From contig NZ_PCOT01000017.1 of assembly GCF_002979415.1 (NCBI RefSeq), positions 1-64,000 on the forward strand: DNA of 64,000 nucleotides, in the 5' to 3' direction. The position numbers were made by a program, and so were the translations under genes. This DNA is from Microbacterium sp. MYb72. Its GTDB lineage: Bacteria > Actinomycetota > Actinomycetes > Actinomycetales > Microbacteriaceae. A model generated the notes under the pieces. That model had not been told where the DNA came from. It did not search any database and was given only the letters and a program-made list of their open reading frames with translations. The stretch's first letter is position 1. The number at the start of each line of letters is the position of its first letter. Below are positions 60,568 through 64,000 of this stretch, piece by piece.

Positions 60568-61041
60568 TCAGGCCACGTACACCTTGCGGAGCGTCTCGGT
60601 CACGGTCCACACGGTCTGCATGCCCTCGGCCAGACGCACGAGAGAGCCGGGGCCCACCTCCAGCGGCGGCAGAGGAGGCGACACGAACTCGATCACGGCG
60701 CGACCCGACAGCACGACGAAGACCTCGTCGGCCTCGGTGTCGGATGCCGTGCCGGGGGTCATCTCCCAGATGCCGACCTCGGTGTCCCCGACGGTCGCGA
60801 GGGGCAGCAGCGCCGCGGTCGGCGACCCGGACACGACCGTCGCCGCGGGCAGCGCCTCGTGCGGGAGATCGACGGCGCGCGCATCGATCCCGGATCCCGC
60901 GTCGATCCCCGACCCCGCGTCAGACCCGGCGCCGGCGTCAGCCCCGGACCCCGCGTCGGGCCCGGCGCTGGCGACGGCGACGGCGTCGACCCCCGACCCG
61001 GCGCCGGCGTCGAGTCCGGACCCGGCGTCGAGCGCGCTCAC
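60568..61041 (-). CDS. Cupin with Asp-Ala-Gly-Ser repeat N-terminus
   Basis: 157 aa. Residues about 65-157 are a cupin_3-type barrel (TEVGIWEMTPGTASDTEADE then VFVVLSGRAVIEF). Residues 1-55 are DAGSG/DAGAG repeats, encoded by a slippage-prone DNA repeat (about 60880-61030), and are unlikely to be folded. The start overlaps the oxidoreductase stop by four bases, so the repeat lies directly at the coupled junction. Cupins of this kind are often found beside polyamine or amino-acid oxidases. Confidence 0.82.
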   Translation of the reverse strand: MSALDAGSGLDAGAGSGVDAVAVASAGPDAGSGADAGAGSDAGSGIDAGSGIDARAVDLPHEALPAATVVSGSPTAALLPLATVGDTEVGIWEMTPGTASDTEADEVFVVLSGRAVIEFVSPPLPPLEVGPGSLVRLAEGMQTVWTVTETLRKVYVA

Positions 61042-62441
61042 GAGTCGAACCCCATGCCCACGGCGTCGAGCGCCTTGAGGAAGAGGTTGCGCTTCCCGTC
61101 GTTGTGGTCGGCCTGGTTCATCGCGGCGCGGACCAGGTTGATGCCGATCGCGGCGGCGGGCTCCGGCGGGAACGGGATCGGCTTCTCGCGCACCATCTTC
61201 AGCTCGGTGCGCTCGGTCTCCTCACCCGACAGCTTGTCGAGCATGACGTCGGCCGCGAAGCGCGCGGCGCCGACGCCCAGTCCGGTGAAGCCGGTCGCGT
61301 ACGCCACGCGGCCCTTGCGCGCGGTGCCGAAGAACGCGCAGAAGCGGCTGGACGAGTCGATCGCCCCCGCCCAGCGGTGCGTGAACGTCAGCCCCTCCAG
61401 CTGCGGGAACGTCGTGAAGAAGTGCGAGGCGAGCTTGCGGTGGCTCTCCATGCGGTCCTCGTACTCCGGGCGCACCTTGCCGCCGAAGTGGTAGATCGCG
61501 TCGTAGCCGCCGAACAGGATGCGGTTGTCGGCGGTGAGCCGGTAGTAGTGGAACTGGTTCGCGCTGTCGGCGAGGCCCTGACGGTTCGACCAGCCGATCG
61601 ACGCGAGCTGCTCAGCGCTCAGCGGCTCCGTCATCAGCACGTAGTCGTACACGGGAACGGTCATGAGGCGGTTGCGCTTCAGCAGCGACGGGAACACGTT
61701 GGTCGCGAGCGCCACGGCATCCGCCGTCACCCGCCCGCCGGGGGCGATCAGAGTGATCGGACCCGACCCGTCGCCCTCGACGCCGCGCACGATGGAGTGC
61801 TCGTAGATCTCCACGCCGAGCTCGACGGCGACGCGGGCCAGCTCCATCCCGAGCTTCGCGGGGTGCACCATCGCGCAGCCCTCGCGGTCCCAGTCTCCGG
61901 CGAGGAACGTGGGGGAGTGCACCTCGGCCTGCACCGCGGACTCGTCGAGGTAGCCGTGCTCCTCCCGGTACCACTCGACCTGGTGCGGCTCGACCGCGAC
62001 GGCCAGCTGTCCCGTGCGCTCGAAGTCGACCTTCATGTCGTACTTCGCGACCGTCGCCTCGATCGCGTCGAGGTTCTCGAGCCCCAGCTCCTCGAGCCGG
62101 TCGATCTCCTCGGGCCAGCGGTTCACGCCGTTCTCGTGCCCGTGGGTGAGGCTGGCCTCGCAGAAGCCGCCGTTGCGACCCGACGCCGCCCAGGCGATGC
62201 GCGAGGCCTCCAGCAGCACGACGCGCCGCTCGGGATCGCGCTCCTTGGCGCGGACGGCCGTCCACAGGCCGGCGTATCCGCCTCCGACGATGGCCAGGTC
62301 GGCCGTGATGTCGGCGGAGAGCGTCGGGTGCTCGACGCGTTCGACGTCGTCGAGCCAGAACACCCCGAGCGCGGTGTCGCGCAGGGAGGCGTCGATGACC
62401 GACTCGGCGGGCTTCTGGCGTTCGAAGACGGTGGTTCCCAT
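61038..62441 (-). CDS. FAD-dependent amine oxidase (PuuB/DadA-like)
   Basis: 467 aa from ATG 62441 (GGAG five bases upstream); a GTG two codons earlier also opens the frame. The dinucleotide motif AIVGGGYAGLWTAVRA (about 51-66), SGRNGGFCEASLTHGHENG (about 87-105) and the C-terminal YATGFTGLGVGAARFAADV are typical of DAO-family oxidases, especially gamma-glutamylputrescine oxidase-type enzymes. With the divergent aminobutyraldehyde-type dehydrogenase it suggests polyamine degradation to GABA. Confidence 0.88.
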   Translation of the reverse strand: MGTTVFERQKPAESVIDASLRDTALGVFWLDDVERVEHPTLSADITADLAIVGGGYAGLWTAVRAKERDPERRVVLLEASRIAWAASGRNGGFCEASLTHGHENGVNRWPEEIDRLEELGLENLDAIEATVAKYDMKVDFERTGQLAVAVEPHQVEWYREEHGYLDESAVQAEVHSPTFLAGDWDREGCAMVHPAKLGMELARVAVELGVEIYEHSIVRGVEGDGSGPITLIAPGGRVTADAVALATNVFPSLLKRNRLMTVPVYDYVLMTEPLSAEQLASIGWSNRQGLADSANQFHYYRLTADNRILFGGYDAIYHFGGKVRPEYEDRMESHRKLASHFFTTFPQLEGLTFTHRWAGAIDSSSRFCAFFGTARKGRVAYATGFTGLGVGAARFAADVMLDKLSGEETERTELKMVREKPIPFPPEPAAAIGINLVRAAMNQADHNDGKRNLFLKALDAVGMGFDS

Positions 62442-62469
62442 GATCACTCCGTTGCGATCGGGGCGCGCG

Positions 62470-62937
62470 TCAGCGCGTGCCCCAGTTGTAGAGGTCCTTG
62501 TAGAGGCCCGCGTAGAGCAGGCTCTCGGTGTGCACGACGCCGGGGATGGTGCGGATGCGGGTCGCGATGAGGTCGATGAGGTCCTCGTCGCTCTCGCACA
62601 CGGCCTCGACGAGGATGTCGAAGGTGCCGAGCGTGACGACGACGTAGGCCAGCTCGGTGATCTTGGTGAGCTCCTGCGCGATCGACCGCGGATCCTTGTC
62701 GACGCGGATGCCGATCATCGACATGCGGTGGAAGCCGAGCTGCATCGGATCGGTCACGGCGACGATCTGGATGATGCCCGCCTCCGTCATCCGCTGCACC
62801 CGCTGGCGTGCGGCGGCCTCGCTGAGCCCGACCGCGCGGCCGATCTCGGCGTAGGGGCGGCGGCCGTCCTCCTGGAGGAGCTCGACGATCCTCTTCGAGA
62901 CGTCGTCCAGGGCGGGGTGCTTCGGAGTGCTGCTCAT
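62470..62937 (-). CDS. Lrp/AsnC-family regulator
   Basis: 155 aa. The N-terminal HTH (DDVSKRIVELLQEDGRRPYA then EIGRAVGLSEAAARQRVQRM) and the RAM ligand domain (VVTLGTFDILVEAVCESDED) are complete. It lies 28 bases before the oxidase and divergent from the aldehyde dehydrogenase, so it probably controls both in response to an amine or amino acid. CAATAT six bases before the ATG suggests a leaderless mRNA. Confidence 0.92.
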   Translation of the reverse strand: MSSTPKHPALDDVSKRIVELLQEDGRRPYAEIGRAVGLSEAAARQRVQRMTEAGIIQIVAVTDPMQLGFHRMSMIGIRVDKDPRSIAQELTKITELAYVVVTLGTFDILVEAVCESDEDLIDLIATRIRTIPGVVHTESLLYAGLYKDLYNWGTR

Positions 62938-62969
62938 GTGTCGATATTGACAGGTTGAACACGCCCATG

Positions 62970-62984
62970 CAACTGATTCAGTTG
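62970..62984. promoter_or_regulatory. Candidate Lrp operator
   Basis: CAACTGA-T-TCAGTTG is a perfect 15-bp palindrome in the 100-bp space between the divergent Lrp and aldehyde dehydrogenase genes. The length and form match Lrp/AsnC sites. Confidence 0.75.
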
Positions 62985-63037
62985 TTTCGAGGGAGAAAGA
63001 GCTTCAGAATCCGCACGGATGCCGGTACGATATCGCC

Positions 63038-64000
63038 ATGTCCTCAGAGAAGAACTCCGCGACGCTGCAGAACTTCATCGGCGGCCGCTACGTGCCCGTG
63101 AACGGAGCGGGTCACCTGCCGCTCATCGACCCCGCGACCGAAGAGGTCTACGGGCAGCTGCCTTTGTCGGATGCGAGCGACGTCGACGCGGCCTACGCCG
63201 CGGCATCCGCCGCCTTCCCGCTCTGGCGCGACACCACGCCCGCCGACCGTCAGCTGGCGCTGTTCCGCATCGCCGACGAGATGGAGGCGCGTGCGGAGGA
63301 GTTCGCCGACCTGGAGTCGCAGGACACCGGCAAGCCGCGCGCGAGCCTCGTGGCCGATGAGATCGTGCAGTCGATCGACCAGCTGCGCTTCTTCGCCGGA
63401 GCCGCCCGCAGCCTCGAGGGGCGGGCCGCCGCGGAGTACATGGCCGGCCACACGTCCTTCGTGCGGCGCGAGCCCGTCGGCGTGATCGGGCAGGTCACCC
63501 CGTGGAACTACCCGCTCAACATGGCGGTGTGGAAGATCGCCCCCGCGCTCGCCGCCGGCAACACGGTCGTGCTCAAGCCTGCAGAGTCGACTCCGCTCAC
63601 CACGCTGCTGCTCGCCGAGATCGTGGCGATGCACACCCCCGGCGGCACGCTCAACGTCGTGCTGGGCGACCGTGACACCGGTGTGGCCCTGGTCGAGCAT
63701 CCTGTTCCGCAGATGGTCGCGATCACGGGTTCGGTCCGCGCGGGCATGGCCGTCGCACGGTCGGCCGCGAACGACGTCAAGCGCGTGCACCTGGAGCTCG
63801 GCGGCAAGGCCCCGGCGATCGTGTTCCCCGGCGCCGACATCGCGAAGGCGGCATCCGGCATCGTCACGGGCGCCTTCTTCAACGCCGGGCAGGACTGCAC
63901 CGCCGCGACCCGCGTGCTCGTGCACTCGTCGATCCACGACGAGCTCGTCGCCGCTCTGGTGGAGAAGACGAAGACGGATGCCCGCACCGGGGGTCCGCGT
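63038..64000 (+). CDS. Aldehyde dehydrogenase, probably aminobutyraldehyde type (3' end outside the window)
   Basis: 321 codons are visible with no stop, so the gene continues past 64000. PWNYPLNMAVWKIAPALAAG, Glu253 in HLELGGKAP and Cys287 in GQDCTAAT, 34 residues apart, form a complete active site. Divergence from Lrp and a DAO-type amine oxidase supports gamma-aminobutyraldehyde or a similar amino-aldehyde as substrate. TACGAT lies six bases before ATG 63038 (leaderless). Confidence 0.93.
   Translation, partial: MSSEKNSATLQNFIGGRYVPVNGAGHLPLIDPATEEVYGQLPLSDASDVDAAYAAASAAFPLWRDTTPADRQLALFRIADEMEARAEEFADLESQDTGKPRASLVADEIVQSIDQLRFFAGAARSLEGRAAAEYMAGHTSFVRREPVGVIGQVTPWNYPLNMAVWKIAPALAAGNTVVLKPAESTPLTTLLLAEIVAMHTPGGTLNVVLGDRDTGVALVEHPVPQMVAITGSVRAGMAVARSAANDVKRVHLELGGKAPAIVFPGADIAKAASGIVTGAFFNAGQDCTAATRVLVHSSIHDELVAALVEKTKTDARTGGPR

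Noticed and set aside
1..64000. tRNA, rRNA, prophage, insertion sequence or integrase genes
   Set aside because: I searched for transposase and integrase motifs and cloverleaf-like sequences by eye and found none I could support.

Overview
The window is one contiguous stretch of a high-GC actinobacterial chromosome. GC-rich codon use, frequent GTG starts, many ATGA/TGATG gene junctions, actinobacterial families (DUF2510, DUF3237, a one-piece PutA) and the abundant GGATGCC/GGCATCC word point to the Microbacteriaceae, most likely Microbacterium or a close relative. This placement is inferred from style and gene content; no rRNA or tRNA gene is present.

Layout. 1-1.3 kb: a 41-bp palindrome, a hypothetical gene and a RelB/RelE-type toxin-antitoxin pair. 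1.35-5.9 kb: a valine catabolic operon (mmsA, acyl-CoA dehydrogenase, mmsB, enoyl-CoA hydratase). 5.9-7.4 kb: three minus-strand genes including a MarR regulator. 7.5-11.2 kb: etfB-etfA followed by an unusual membrane cytochrome b-like protein with an Ala/Ser-rich, motif-repeat N-terminus. 11.2-11.7 kb: a repeat-dense intergenic region. 11.7-16.2 kb: an acetyltransferase, a thioesterase-like protein, and membrane or anchored proteins of unknown function. 16.4-20 kb: putA. 20.1-21.8 kb: a self-regulating membrane protein/XRE pair and a reductase. 22-24 kb: ddaH-rocD (arginine/ornithine metabolism).

25.5-39.5 kb is the accessory region. A signal-peptide-bearing protein with five Ca-binding-type repeats is translationally coupled to a 2151-residue secreted RHS/YD-repeat protein. 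The RHS protein carries a degenerate amidase-like N-terminal domain and a variable, A+T-rich C-terminal tip. Downstream are a candidate immunity gene, a displaced orphan tip (HExxH type) still attached to about 140 bp of copied RHS core, and about a dozen small genes: lipoproteins, small membrane proteins, DUF2510, YcxB-like, DUF4085-like, DUF4279. This reads as a polymorphic-toxin locus with an accumulated immunity archive.

39.5-64 kb returns to ordinary chromosomal content: MFS exporter with MarR; cutC; alpha/beta hydrolase; DUF1684; lipoate-protein ligase with swapped domain order coupled to a solitary DNA methyltransferase; TetR/MFS/carboxylesterase/PAP2; a MarR-controlled FAD monooxygenase operon; TetR/amidohydrolase/peptide-type ABC transporter; and an Lrp-linked polyamine-type oxidase with an aldehyde dehydrogenase that runs off the end of the window.

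Regulation is unusually readable. At least a dozen genes have a TAnnnT-like -10 hexamer six to eight bases before the start codon, implying leaderless mRNAs. Seven regulators have a clear palindrome next to their own or target promoter. The most notable single lesion is Tyr at the catalytic-Cys position of the PutA P5C dehydrogenase half.
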